Positions 47,301 to 55,433 of a stretch of DNA of 64,000 nt are shown one piece after another. Each line of letters opens with the position of its first letter. Position 1 is the stretch's first letter. Where the stretch lies: assembly GCA_964484465.1 (NCBI GenBank), contig CAZAFL010000004.1, positions 62,001-126,000 on the forward strand, written 5' to 3'. Source of the stretch: CAZAFL01 sp964484465 (GTDB lineage Bacteria; Bacteroidota; Ignavibacteria; UBA10030; SZUA-254). The notes below the pieces were generated by a model. It was not told the DNA's origin. It ran no database searches and saw nothing but the letters and a program-made list of their open reading frames with translations. Both the position numbers and the translations under genes were made by a program.

Positions 47301-47867
47301 GATATATGCAGGAAACTCCATTCTTGTGGGAATTTTGACGTCGGCTCCGTTCACCCTTTCTCTGGCGATGACATAACTTCCTGTCGAATCGATCTCCAGC
47401 TCTTTTTTGTAAGCAGGGGACCGAACATCCAAATAAAGAGAGTAATTGTGAAAAGGAAACATCTGGACAGCTGGCTGGTCGGAACGGTTGTACAGGAATT
47501 GTTCCATCCGAACAGTTGAATCAAGGTACACTACCCAGTGGGTTGTATCTGCAACAGCAGAAGTATCCGTGCGTCGGTGTAGTGTGTCAGTACCGAGACG
47601 GAGACTGTCGTTCGGGCCACCGGCTCTTCTGGATAAGGTATCGGAAAAAAACGGAAAGAATGGGAATTTCCTTTGGTTCGCTGAATCCTTTGCAGTGGTA
47701 TCGGCAAAAGCAATAAAATTGTCCGAGGCACGGGCCGGTTTTGCCGATTCAGCAAATTGAGAAAACAAAACCGTGCAAAAGGTCAACCCCAAAAGGGTGA
47801 CGGTTTTCAGACAATAATTATAATTAAAATGTGCCTTCTTTGTTTGAAGTACGCGAAAACGACTCAC
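41388..47867 (-). CDS. sprA: SprA: T9SS outer-membrane translocon (contains assembly gap)
   Basis: A 2159-codon frame encoding the giant outer-membrane translocon of type IX secretion (SprA in Flavobacterium, Sov in Porphyromonas, both around 2400-2500 residues). It starts with GTG at 47867; a hydrophobic signal core (VTLLGLTFCTVLFSQF) follows. The SprA-type N-terminal pattern is clear: NVNGTIGDKLNILADWDTKRTF, YTGYDDEIVQSVEAGNVSL, GGGQALFGIKAKLQTG. The rest is beta-strand rich, ending GLDIHIAIQ. A 100-base N run (42015-42114) falls inside the C-terminal barrel; the frame stays open across it, but the real missing length is unknown. Confidence 0.93.
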   Translation of the reverse strand: MSRFRVLQTKKAHFNYNYCLKTVTLLGLTFCTVLFSQFAESAKPARASDNFIAFADTTAKDSANQRKFPFFPFFSDTLSRRAGGPNDSLRLGTDTLHRRTDTSAVADTTHWVVYLDSTVRMEQFLYNRSDQPAVQMFPFHNYSLYLDVRSPAYKKELEIDSTGSYVIARERVNGADVKIPTRMEFPAYIKDRLSYERKSSWRSLASAYQMKGKEDELANLFGSLTRFVIPVPSNPLLSIFGGSNIDLRITGAVDIHGAYRRTSSDQVSINRLDQVRDEPDFNQDVQVNVNGTIGDKLNILADWDTKRTFEYENQLKIKYTGYDDEIVQSVEAGNVSLQTPSFIGGGQALFGIKAKLQTGPLTMTTLLSQKKGQTKEISLSGGSQQNEIIIKPDMYSTAYYFVDTLYKSFFEVLHSSTSPQPTPNMAVNRIAYIDVWISRSGTQPNPNERQVNAYIDLPGRGANDPPYSTLYDTLATAHPIDGQNVTGRFIKLDQTQYKVNQYGGFITLNANVSDDQAVAVAYRVDGQDPSTPDDDIYFGQIGVTDTSSTKPLILKLIKPRNLQPSYKTAWDLQLKNVYPIGGRDLKKDGFTLKVFHIVPGRPDEEVIQSQPILQVLGLDRFSTDNIVQKPDNLFDFIPGVTVDVERAEIIFPALRPFDSTIVQYFRAIGQQAYDSLLFSDVYDTTKTAVQNNTVRNNYYLKVKASTAQRNSYQLGFNIVEGSVSVLLNGQPLQPNVDFTVDYISGDVVIRNPNALAPGANVQVKYEQNDMFQLAAKTLIGARGELNMSSNFNFGFTLMNLNQATLSDKVRLGEEPTNNLILGTDGAIAMNLPLLTKAIDALPLIRTREMSSLRISGEAAYMLPNPNTKTSTIVGDNNASIAYIDDFEGARRTIPFNITYSGWHFASPPAYTLIQPNPPDSIKTYSKAKLSWYNRLPSDVTTHEIWPNRSVRVGQDQVTVLNLDYLPDRRGAYNYSPNLPVTLHTERQKNWAGIMRYISTTAGNIIDQNINYLEIWMKASSNDFNDLRKGKIYVDIGRISEQVLPWPSPKGQPLHSEDLVVNDIANGVLNPGEDVGLDMLSDAQERNDPRIRAFLDSPFNAGDADVNESDPSGDDWSYTAGSTDYSKVNGTENNEASVDGRIPDTEDLNSNGEVDLGNTYLEYEVPLDSVFYDSVGVLRKNQLIVGGGSNKWYQFRIPLRQATRVISSGGDQNEETVLQNVQNIRLWVSGFEKPVSVRIAQMDLVGNQWQELTKNDSTLKVSVVNIEDNPTYKSPPGVVRELDRTQPDQIIEGNEQSLDLIIRELRRGDSRQAVKYFARPLDVFSYKEMRMFVHGDPAFDYISSDYYDAEVFLRFGADSANFYEYRQPIRPGWDPQNDITINFSELTSIKTSRAVTTGFFSRPVKNGPEGAFYGVQGNPSLTQIRYMGVGVTHVARQSRKSLPISGEVWVNELRLVNVDNSRGLAYRFDSQLKLADFGNIGFNYVKIDPNFHGLDQRFGNRVTGVNWAVNSSFALEKLFPQSWEGTSIPFGYSHAENISKPNYLPNTDVFVSEAANRAAEQSTPDKRASAKEDVVTASQTLHVQDSYTLSNFHIGFPTNHWFIRDTFGKLAFGFNYSRSSDRNPSTLELISWGWNFRANYALTLGGDYYIQPFKNIFNGIFLLDAYKDWKIYYIPFTNIASSLSGARSRSLQMVRDISALPTDTRNFAASKSIGFGWKLTEGGLFNITGDYGLNIDRTLLQLDNDSVGRGFGKILKNMLFGGRDNRYGQSVRLNSKPNIPDILNVQKYFDISSSYGVNYGWQNTFQKGDLGKSASFANNISVASNFRLKAFTDPWFQSNEQQPPPSQEELRPQPESQTTDTTKNAKPESSKSKGGGTNLLLQLKNLAHIFLKIPFMDYDNINITFTQTNQALSPGVQGXXXXXXXXXXXXXXXXXXXXXXXXXXXXXXXXXXWDGIEKIGGMSSFMERMSVEHNYTSSFKKDYQGIAGGAEQTNGEHVTNGFTPLLGVNATFKELAKGNFSGTLRYNTTTTYDLNLSVLNIVETLSQEISLSLSYSRRGFSFPLFGVNLNNDVDMSLTYSLTKNSRRQHEPDGLSSNQEGLPLEGNTRTTIEPRIKYVLSTRVTAAVFYQYTKIAPDAAGSLTPGTTTNVAGLDIHIAIQ
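42015..42114. other. Assembly gap (100 N)
   Basis: Exactly 100 unknown bases, the usual placeholder for a scaffold gap of unknown size. Both flanks belong to the sprA reading frame. SprA residues missing here are in the C-terminal barrel part. Confidence 0.98.
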
Positions 47868-48168
47868 GTTGTGTACATCGATTCCCTTATGTTAAGGTGT
47901 GCAGCGTCAGTTAACAAACATGCTGCTCAGAATTACTATCAAGAATCGATACCAACGGCTCCTTTCGCTCTGGAGAGATGGGGTGACGGATAACTGCTGT
48001 AGTTTATTATTCTGTTAAACAACACTCAATAAAACAGATGTTCCATACAGAATCAACAAAATCAAAAAAAATGTAGGAAAAATGTACCTCATTTCCAAAT
48101 ACCACATTGTGATAAGCCTCAAGTCAACCAAAACGCTTGTAAAAACCGTTTTTTGAGCATATATTAAC
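47868..48168. promoter_or_regulatory. Divergent promoter region between sprA and lptF
   Basis: This 301-base spacer separates the divergent sprA (minus) and lptF (plus) starts, so it must hold promoters for both. On the plus strand TTGTAA-17-TATATT (TATATT at 48160-48165) lies so close to the GTG at 48169 that it would favour the ATG at 48181. On the minus strand CATGTTTG lies about 65 bases before the sprA GTG and differs by one base from the -7 box TAnnTTTG, without a good -33 element. Both matches are weak. No other feature is seen. Confidence 0.45.
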
Positions 48169-49557
48169 GTGAGCAAACTCATGCGTCTGTTTCTTCATAT
48201 ACTGCGGGTTCATATCGGACCTTTTCTTTTTTCCTTTATGACCCTGATGTTTATTTTCCTCCTTCAATTTCTGATGAAATTCATCGATCAGCTTGTCGGA
48301 AAGGGCCTCGGCGCGTGGATCATCAGTGAGTTGATAGGCTTAAGCCTAGCTTGGATGGTCGTACTCGCTGTCCCGATGTCTGTTCTCGTGGCAACGTTGA
48401 TGGGTTTCGGAACTCTCTCGGCACACAACGAGATCACCGCCATGAAAGCAGGAGGAATGAGTCTTTACTGGATGATGGCGCCAGTCATTCTTTGTTCGTT
48501 TGTCCTTACGTACCTGTTGCTTCAATTCAACAATAATGTCCTCCCCGACGCAAATCATCGTCTCAAGATTCTCATGATCGACATCAGGAGAATAAAACCG
48601 ACCCTCACCATTGTTCCCGGCTTGTTCTCTCAGGATATTGCCGGTTACAGTATTCTGGCGCGTAAGACGTTCGAGCATTCCAACAACCTGGAAGGCGTTA
48701 CTATCTATGATTACACGAACCCCTCGACAAACGTCGTTGTGACCGCAGAACGGGGGAAAGTTTCATTCACGCCTGACTACAAAAAATTAATTATGGATTT
48801 GGAAAACGGGGAAATCCATGAGGTAAGCATCGGCGACATGCAAACGTATCGGCGCATGCGGTACACAAAACACCGGATTATCATGAGTTCCGAAGGATTT
48901 GAATTCGAGCGTTCAAATGAGAACGCATTTTCCCGCGGCGACCGGGAGATGAGCGCGCAGTCGATGCTCTCTTTAGTCGACAGTCTCGAGCACGCAAACC
49001 AGGCAGCAGCACAACAAGCTTTCCAGCTCGCCCGTTTACAACCTTTGCCAGGTTCATCACGACCTGCCCCTATGGTTATTCAGGATCCGGCGGAAGCACA
49101 CCAAACTGCAATTCGCCTTGCGTTGAACAAAGCACGTTCTGATGTTGGAACCATCGACAATCAATTAGCCTTCCTGGAGTATAACCAGACCAGGATCAAC
49201 GAATATCTCGTTGAAATTCATAAGAAGTATGCCCTGCCGGTCGCATGTATCGTGTTTGTTTTTATCGGCGCACCTCTCGGAATAATGGCGCGGCGGGGAA
49301 CCTTCGGCATCGCCGCTACACTGAGCATGGGGTTTTTCCTCCTCTATTGGGCCGCACTCATCGGAGGAGAAAAACTCGCCGACAGAGGATTCGTTGCTCC
49401 CTGGATAGGTATGTGGATTGCAAATATTATTCTCGGGATCCTCGGTATCTTGCTAACACTTCGGATGGGGCGCGAGACGCCGGCAATCCGTTGGACAACG
49501 CTGCGAAAGTTTATCCCGAGGTCATTCAGGTCATCCGACCGGCAGGAAATGGATTGA
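48169..49557 (+). CDS. LptF/LptG-family lipopolysaccharide export permease (first of pair)
   Basis: A 462-residue permease of the YjgP/YjgQ (LptF/LptG) family, the membrane half of the ABC machine that extracts lipopolysaccharide from the inner membrane. It has about three N-terminal helices, with the family pattern LAVPMSVLVATLMGFGTLSAHNEITAMKAGG split over residues 65-95, a periplasmic beta-jellyroll with VTAERGKVSFTPD, and three C-terminal helices. A 100-residue linker (about 260-360) before the last helices is longer than in its partner. The start is GTG at 48169, with an ATG at 48181 as alternative. Confidence 0.9.
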   Translation: MSKLMRLFLHILRVHIGPFLFSFMTLMFIFLLQFLMKFIDQLVGKGLGAWIISELIGLSLAWMVVLAVPMSVLVATLMGFGTLSAHNEITAMKAGGMSLYWMMAPVILCSFVLTYLLLQFNNNVLPDANHRLKILMIDIRRIKPTLTIVPGLFSQDIAGYSILARKTFEHSNNLEGVTIYDYTNPSTNVVVTAERGKVSFTPDYKKLIMDLENGEIHEVSIGDMQTYRRMRYTKHRIIMSSEGFEFERSNENAFSRGDREMSAQSMLSLVDSLEHANQAAAQQAFQLARLQPLPGSSRPAPMVIQDPAEAHQTAIRLALNKARSDVGTIDNQLAFLEYNQTRINEYLVEIHKKYALPVACIVFVFIGAPLGIMARRGTFGIAATLSMGFFLLYWAALIGGEKLADRGFVAPWIGMWIANIILGILGILLTLRMGRETPAIRWTTLRKFIPRSFRSSDRQEMD

Positions 49558-49563
49558 ATCCTG

Positions 49564-50655
49564 ATGACGATGAGAATTTCAGACCGGTATGTACTCCGGC
49601 AGTTCATTGTTACGGCATTGTTTGGCCTGTTTACATTTATCATCATTTTTGTCGTCATCGACATGATGGAGAATCTTGATGACTTCCTCGACCGGAATGC
49701 AACCATTGGGGTCATTGTCACCTACTATCTTTACTTCATACCGGAAATTGTAAAGCTCATGGTACCGGTCGCCATGCTCCTTTCGGCATTATTTACAACA
49801 GGAAGGCTTTCGACATTCAACGAACTGACCGCACTGAAATCAGGAGGGTTAGGCCTGTATCGGCTCATGGTTCCCCTGTTGATCTTTGCGCTGTTCGTCA
49901 GCGGCATATCAGTTTATTTCAATGGCTGGGTTGTCCCCTTTGCCAACAAGAAGAAACTCGAAATCGCCCGGGTCTATTTCAAAAAGAACATCGAGTTTGT
50001 TTCGAAGGATAATATCTTTATACAGGACTCAAATACCCGTATTCTTTCCATCGGCATGTTTGATGACGCGCGCTATATCGCTTCGCTCGTAAGCATACAG
50101 GACTTTGACCCGCGCGACCCGACAATCGTCATAGCGAGATACGATGCAAAGGAAATGCACTGGGACACAGCACGAAGGTCGTGGTCACTTATCAGGGGAA
50201 TTGAACGACATTTTGAAGGGGGAAAAGAAAATGTCAAAAAATTCGATGAGCTTGCGGTCGGGAATTTGAATTTTTCACCGGAGGATATTCACAAGAAGCA
50301 GGAAAATCCTGATGAAATGGATTATCCCAGTTTGAAGGTATTCATCTCCAACCAGCAGCGGGCAGGACAGGATGTATCACGGTGGCTCGTTGATTTTTAC
50401 GGGAAGATTTCATTTCCTTTCGCGAGCTTTATTGTTGTCCTGTTCGGGATTCCGTTTTCTTCCATCAAGCGACGAAGCGGACTTGGAGTAGAATTCGGGA
50501 TTTCGTTGCTGATATGTTTCCTCTATATGATTTTTCTCAAAGTCAGCCAGGCGTTCGGTTATAACGGCGACCTCAGCCCGTTGCTTACAGCATGGCTGGC
50601 AAATATTACCTTCTTCATCGTAGGAATTTACAACCTCTGGCGGGTACCCAAGTAG
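49564..50655 (+). CDS. LptF/LptG-family lipopolysaccharide export permease (second of pair)
   Basis: A 363-residue partner permease starting six bases after the previous stop. It shows the same family hallmarks: DRYVLRQFIVTALFGLFTFI at the first helix, VPVAMLLSALFTTGRLSTFNELTALKSGG near 65-95, a periplasmic domain, and the C-terminal helices after YGKISFPFASFIVVLFGIPF. The two genes should form the heterodimer that works with LptB, which is not in the window. It converges with the minus-strand DUF5683-like gene 42 bases away, with no visible terminator. Confidence 0.92.
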   Translation: MTMRISDRYVLRQFIVTALFGLFTFIIIFVVIDMMENLDDFLDRNATIGVIVTYYLYFIPEIVKLMVPVAMLLSALFTTGRLSTFNELTALKSGGLGLYRLMVPLLIFALFVSGISVYFNGWVVPFANKKKLEIARVYFKKNIEFVSKDNIFIQDSNTRILSIGMFDDARYIASLVSIQDFDPRDPTIVIARYDAKEMHWDTARRSWSLIRGIERHFEGGKENVKKFDELAVGNLNFSPEDIHKKQENPDEMDYPSLKVFISNQQRAGQDVSRWLVDFYGKISFPFASFIVVLFGIPFSSIKRRSGLGVEFGISLLICFLYMIFLKVSQAFGYNGDLSPLLTAWLANITFFIVGIYNLWRVPK

Positions 50656-50697
50656 TTCCGCTCCAATAAACATTTCTATGCTAAGGTGACAGCGAAT

Positions 50698-51627
50698 TTA
50701 AAAAGGAATGTGTACCGTAGCTTCCGTTACAGGGGCAACCCCGTAGCGCGTCGGTACTACTTTCATTCTTACTTCTGCATGAAGAGAATTATTAAAACGC
50801 GTCGCAGACCAGACGGCATCGAGGGCACTAAGCAGGTGGTTCGCTAATGCGATAGAAACAAACGTGCCCGCAGTGCTATAGTAATTGTCCGCCTGGTTGA
50901 ACATCTCACGGTAATCATTGAACTGCTTGTTTGCCGTAAATGCATCCCAGTATGGAGTCTCATCTCCAACCTGTGAATCCCATCCTTTACTGAACTCGGC
51001 ATATTTGCCGATGAGCTCAAAGTATTGCTGATCGCCATAATATGGAAGTGCGTGTCCAAGGCCCAGACTATCCTGTTCAAGTTTGTTCAGATGTTCCCAG
51101 TTAACGCATGGAAACGGTGGACCGCAACTCATGTCTGAACTATTGAAGACGGCAGGATCCCAGTTAGGAGTTTGCGCATTGTTGTGTTGCGCAATTTCTG
51201 CCAAATGATCCCTCAACCACACTGCGTAGCGGGAAGCGCTCCAGTGAGCGTCCGCATACGCCTGAAAAAGATTTGTCTGATCATTTCCTTTCTTGTTATA
51301 AACATACGCAGTAATCCACGAAGCTGCTTCAACTGCAAAGAACACCGCGCCTTTCACATAGCTGCCCGAGTATACTTCTCCCGCTCCCGGCACTGCCAGC
51401 GAAAGCGCACCGGCTATCCATGGAGATTTTTCATTTTGCTGAGAAGTTTCCAGGTGCATCGACGAGAGTGAATCGCCCGCAAACCGTAATTCTGCGGGTA
51501 AGCCGGGGGGCTTGCTGAAGAGATCGACATTGGAATTTCCGGTAAAATGAAACGAGGGACGTTCACCGGCGACAGCGTATGCTGCCATCAGAAAAAACAT
51601 TGCCATGAGATTAATCCGGCGGTTCAT
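50698..51627 (-). CDS. DUF5683-like envelope protein
   Basis: A 309-residue protein with a signal peptide (cleavage near AYAVAGE). The segment SPWIAGALSLAVPGAGEVYSG followed by YVKGAVFFAVEAASW (about residues 68-105) matches the hydrophobic, Pro/Gly-rich core of the DUF5683 group common in Bacteroidota. The middle is soluble and aromatic-rich, and the end (EATVHIPF) looks like a beta-strand. Function is unknown. It is 18 bases downstream of the peptidase-propeller-barrel gene and probably shares its transcript. Confidence 0.75.
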   Translation of the reverse strand: MNRRINLMAMFFLMAAYAVAGERPSFHFTGNSNVDLFSKPPGLPAELRFAGDSLSSMHLETSQQNEKSPWIAGALSLAVPGAGEVYSGSYVKGAVFFAVEAASWITAYVYNKKGNDQTNLFQAYADAHWSASRYAVWLRDHLAEIAQHNNAQTPNWDPAVFNSSDMSCGPPFPCVNWEHLNKLEQDSLGLGHALPYYGDQQYFELIGKYAEFSKGWDSQVGDETPYWDAFTANKQFNDYREMFNQADNYYSTAGTFVSIALANHLLSALDAVWSATRFNNSLHAEVRMKVVPTRYGVAPVTEATVHIPF

Positions 51628-51645
51628 GAGAGCATTCCTTCCTTG

Positions 51646-54600
51646 TTAATCCAAATTAAATCCGAACAGAACACCGAAATGGAAATTCCATTCCTTACCG
51701 TATGTTACTGTTGTCGCATCCGTGCTGATATACCTGTTAAATTGATCAAAACCGTACGTCGCATTGAAGAAAATGCGGGTAGGAAAAGCATAATACGAAA
51801 ACGCTTCAAGCCTCAGCTCTACTCCGGCATCGCGTTTAAATTTCTGGCCTGAACCTCCTCCTCCCGTCCACGTCGTTCCAGCATCTCCGTACAACGCCGC
51901 ATACAACTTATCAAAATACATCTGCAGGACTCTCAAATCAATATGTTCGAATACCGGGAAGCGATAGGTCAGATTTGCCAGCGCATATTCATTTCCACCG
52001 AGGGAATAGAACGGATATCCTTTCATTCCTGCAAGACCACCGATATAAAAATCAAAAAAATCGTCGACCGGTGGACCGAGAATCGACCCTCCCCGTAATT
52101 GCAGGGAAAGCGTGTGCTTCCAGGCGGGTAACCGTTGCGATTCGCGCCAGCTGGCTTCGAGCCGATGAAATCTGAATTTCTGATATTTCGGAACGAGAAT
52201 TCCGTTTGAAATATCATAATCACTGTTCGGGTTAAACTCGTTGAATTCGTAGTCATATTTCAGACGAATTTTTCTTCCGACAGGGTTGATCTCCTGCGTT
52301 CGGGATGGGGCAATGCCCTCAAACGTCCATGTTGCGGAAACGTCGTTGCCGATAAAGTACAGATTACTGAATGCAGGGTTGAGAATAGATGAATTGCTCT
52401 GCTTGTCAACCAGGAAAAACGACCCCACGCTCGCATTATAACGGCTGTGCGCGTAACGCAACTCAAGGTCGAGGGCTTCTACGAACGCTTTTTGCCGCAG
52501 GACAAAATCGAATTCGAGCAGGCTGTATGTTACATCCACTGTTGTAATTAAATCGGGCCGCGTTTCCGGACTGAAGGAGGCATTGAAGCTTTTCCTCGTG
52601 ACATTGTATACCTCGATTGAGGCCGCCGGCTCCATTCCCAGCTGGAACAATCCGGGAATCCTTCCACGGTAGTCGAATGTAAGAAATAAGTCGCGTTCCC
52701 CTTTCTTATTCAGAGCCGCTCCCGCAAAAAACCCATACCGGTCGACCATATCGTATGAATAGAGATAAAGACCAGGCTTGATGACATCAATCCCCTTGTT
52801 CTTGGGGTTGTAATTATCTACACGTAAAAAGGGGATAAATGTCAAACTCGTTACAATGTTCTTATAGGTCGTGTCACGTTCGTTCGGAAGTTTTGTGTCA
52901 TCGTACGACCGTAATGCCTGCCAATCGAAACGTTGTGCCTGACTTCCATCAGTCGATGTCATCATCTTCGCAGGGGGTTCAGCATTCCCGCTATTCTGCT
53001 GAAGATATGCTGCAGCGTTTTGAAGTGGCTTTTGCTCATTGAGCATTGAAATCTTGTATCCGGTTGATGTGTAGGAGGAAAACGCAAGCTGGTTTGCCGC
53101 GTTGACAGTCGGCATGAAAGCACCGCCGAGAACATTTGTCAGTTGCGCAACTTCTTTCGTTGCAAGGTCCAATTCATATAAATTAAAAATTCCCGATTTA
53201 TCGGAAGAAAAAATGATGTGGGAACCATCAGGTGTGAACACGGCATTTCGTTCATCATCCGGAGTTGCAACAACAAAGGTCACCTCACCCCCGACGGCGG
53301 GAATTGTCGCAATGTCCCTTCCGTCTTTAATCGAATAATCAAACATGATGGTTTTTCCATCAGGAGACCATTTCGGGTTGAAGACTTGTTCACCGTCAGC
53401 ATAATTTGTCATTTTCTTGACGCCCGATCCATCCGCTTTGGATGTATAGATGTTAAGGGTCCCGTCGTTACCGGAAACAAATGCAAGAGTGGTCCCGTCC
53501 GGCGAGACCGAAGGAGAGCTTGCGCGCAAACTGTGTGTTAACCGTGTTTCCTCATCACGCTTTATGTCATACACGTAAAGGTCATTATAATCTGACCAGT
53601 GTTTATTCTCCCGGGAATTTTTCGAATAGTACATTTTCGTTCCCTCCGGCGACCACGAAATGCTCGACCGCACTCCCGATACAAGCGCTTTCTCGGTCTT
53701 CGTCGCAACATCATACAGATAAATGGATGAAAGAGCGAAATAATCCGCCTCTTTATTGCTGATGTACGCTACGGTTTTTCCATCCGGGGAAAAAGTCGGA
53801 TAAAAGTTGCCAAACCCTACGTTCGCGATTATCTCACCGGCAGCAAGATTATTTTTTAACAATACGGTACGTTCGCCATAATCATGTTTTAAGAATTCTT
53901 TCCATTCATCATACAGCGCACCTCCGTTTTTTCCTACAGCTTTTTCGATCGCCCCATCAATAGTCACAGCTGTGAGAGACGAAAGATTACGGGAGATTTC
54001 CAGTAGTTTATCGTCTCCATAATGCTCTCCGATATACCGGACGAACGCAAAGCCTGCATTGTAGGAAGATTCATTGCCAAGACTTGTTTTGCCGAACACC
54101 GACATTTCGTTCCAAGTCAACATGTTCCCGTCAAGCGCGTACATCCGGAGAATCATATCGCGATGGGAGTCCCACGAATCGTACCGGAGTTCTTTTCTAT
54201 TATATTGTGCAACGCCTTCGGCGAACCAGCTCGGAACCACATACCCGGAAAATGGATACGAGACAATGACATTGGGGTAACCATAAAGCACATCGGGACG
54301 ACGCTCCGATTCATACCCGAGCCACTGGAGATAGAGGGCCGGCATTTTGCGGCCGAATTTCAGCGAGGTTTGAATCTGAACAACATGGGTAAACTCATGC
54401 GTAACGACATTCCGCAGCCAGTTGTGTGACCCTCTTAAATCAAAATCCAATGCTGAAGCCCAGATTTCAATCTTGTTGTCGAAAAAATATGCTCCGCCAT
54501 TGGAATAGTCATCGTAATCTTTGATGACGAAACTGACTTTGCCGTCCGGTTTATGATTGTAGAGAGAAGTCACGGGCTCGTAGATTTCTTCTGCAACCTT

Positions 54601-54774
54601 TGCCACGATACGGGCGGTTCGTTCCGTGCCAATATGGTAATGGACATAAAAATGCTCGGTCTCAATCGTTCGCCAATCCAGCTCCGGATGGTAAAAGTCT
54701 TCTTGTGCGAAGGCAACACCTTTGAAGGCAAGGAGACAGCATACGATTGACAGCCGGAATGCAATGGGCTTCAT
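51646..54774 (-). CDS. Peptidase-MA / PD40 propeller / BamA-like barrel fusion
   Basis: A 1042-residue three-part protein. After a signal peptide (cleavage near VAFAQE) comes a gluzincin-like peptidase MA domain with HEFTH at 126-130 and a likely third zinc ligand Glu186 in WFAEGVAQY. The middle (about 310-600) is a WD40-like/TolB-like propeller with repeated YPTFSPDGKTVAYIS, PKWSPDGKTIMFD and AVFTPDGSHIIFS units. The C-terminal 400 residues form a BamA/TamA-type surface-antigen barrel ending FHFGVLFGFNLD. It would place a zinc peptidase at the outer membrane. Substrate and orientation are unknown. Confidence 0.88.
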   Translation of the reverse strand: MKPIAFRLSIVCCLLAFKGVAFAQEDFYHPELDWRTIETEHFYVHYHIGTERTARIVAKVAEEIYEPVTSLYNHKPDGKVSFVIKDYDDYSNGGAYFFDNKIEIWASALDFDLRGSHNWLRNVVTHEFTHVVQIQTSLKFGRKMPALYLQWLGYESERRPDVLYGYPNVIVSYPFSGYVVPSWFAEGVAQYNRKELRYDSWDSHRDMILRMYALDGNMLTWNEMSVFGKTSLGNESSYNAGFAFVRYIGEHYGDDKLLEISRNLSSLTAVTIDGAIEKAVGKNGGALYDEWKEFLKHDYGERTVLLKNNLAAGEIIANVGFGNFYPTFSPDGKTVAYISNKEADYFALSSIYLYDVATKTEKALVSGVRSSISWSPEGTKMYYSKNSRENKHWSDYNDLYVYDIKRDEETRLTHSLRASSPSVSPDGTTLAFVSGNDGTLNIYTSKADGSGVKKMTNYADGEQVFNPKWSPDGKTIMFDYSIKDGRDIATIPAVGGEVTFVVATPDDERNAVFTPDGSHIIFSSDKSGIFNLYELDLATKEVAQLTNVLGGAFMPTVNAANQLAFSSYTSTGYKISMLNEQKPLQNAAAYLQQNSGNAEPPAKMMTSTDGSQAQRFDWQALRSYDDTKLPNERDTTYKNIVTSLTFIPFLRVDNYNPKNKGIDVIKPGLYLYSYDMVDRYGFFAGAALNKKGERDLFLTFDYRGRIPGLFQLGMEPAASIEVYNVTRKSFNASFSPETRPDLITTVDVTYSLLEFDFVLRQKAFVEALDLELRYAHSRYNASVGSFFLVDKQSNSSILNPAFSNLYFIGNDVSATWTFEGIAPSRTQEINPVGRKIRLKYDYEFNEFNPNSDYDISNGILVPKYQKFRFHRLEASWRESQRLPAWKHTLSLQLRGGSILGPPVDDFFDFYIGGLAGMKGYPFYSLGGNEYALANLTYRFPVFEHIDLRVLQMYFDKLYAALYGDAGTTWTGGGGSGQKFKRDAGVELRLEAFSYYAFPTRIFFNATYGFDQFNRYISTDATTVTYGKEWNFHFGVLFGFNLD

Positions 54775-55424
54775 TGTATCGTGAAAAACTGAGTTGTGAT
54801 TTGATCTTTGGTCAGCTGAATTGTATATACACGGTCGACACCGACTTTCAGAAATTCAAGGTCAACTTCAGGTGCGATCTGTATGGTTTTATCATACGTA
54901 CCGTCGCTGGAGTAAATATCGAAGAAGTCGCCGACCGGGAAATGATCGTTTGTAATTGTAAACGTTCCACTGAGATCGGTCATCGTGGTTGTGTGACCAT
55001 CGATGAGAACTGGAGACCTCTTTTCAACCGTTGAACCCACTTTATACTGGATGAAGTATTTTCCGCTTGGAACAGCCTTGCCGGTGCTGTCTAATCCATC
55101 CCATTGTGCGCGCGAAACAACGCCCGGCGGTTGAATGCCGGCAAACAAATGTTGAACCGGCGTACTGTGAATTGAGTAGACCGTGATATCAACAAACTGC
55201 GCCGAATCAGTAATGACAACACGTTGCGTGTCCAACGGGGGCGCATATGAAAGGACATAATAATAGTAGAGAATGACAGAAACGCTGTCGATTGGAACCC
55301 CATTCGGTGTGGAAATCGTGCCGTTGATTTGATACCCTTGTATTGAGAATGAACCTGCAACGGGCTGTATGTCCCGACAATTTAATGCCACCAGGGCCAA
55401 CAACACGATAGGAACAACGCGCAC
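54771..55424 (-). CDS. FlgD-Ig-like envelope protein
   Basis: A 217-residue protein with a hydrophobic N-terminal signal and a cysteine at 16 (VALNC), which would be an atypical lipobox because Asn precedes the Cys. The body holds a carboxypeptidase-regulatory-like beta unit (QGYQINGTISTPNGVPIDS) and a FlgD-Ig-like motif (AQWDGLDSTGKAVPSGKYFI). The start is GTG at 55424, and the stop overlaps the peptidase-propeller-barrel gene by four bases. It is probably an accessory of that protein or of the M6-like protein; the role is unknown. Confidence 0.7.
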   Translation of the reverse strand: MRVVPIVLLALVALNCRDIQPVAGSFSIQGYQINGTISTPNGVPIDSVSVILYYYYVLSYAPPLDTQRVVITDSAQFVDITVYSIHSTPVQHLFAGIQPPGVVSRAQWDGLDSTGKAVPSGKYFIQYKVGSTVEKRSPVLIDGHTTTMTDLSGTFTITNDHFPVGDFFDIYSSDGTYDKTIQIAPEVDLEFLKVGVDRVYTIQLTKDQITTQFFTIQ

Positions 55425-55433
55425 AACATCACC

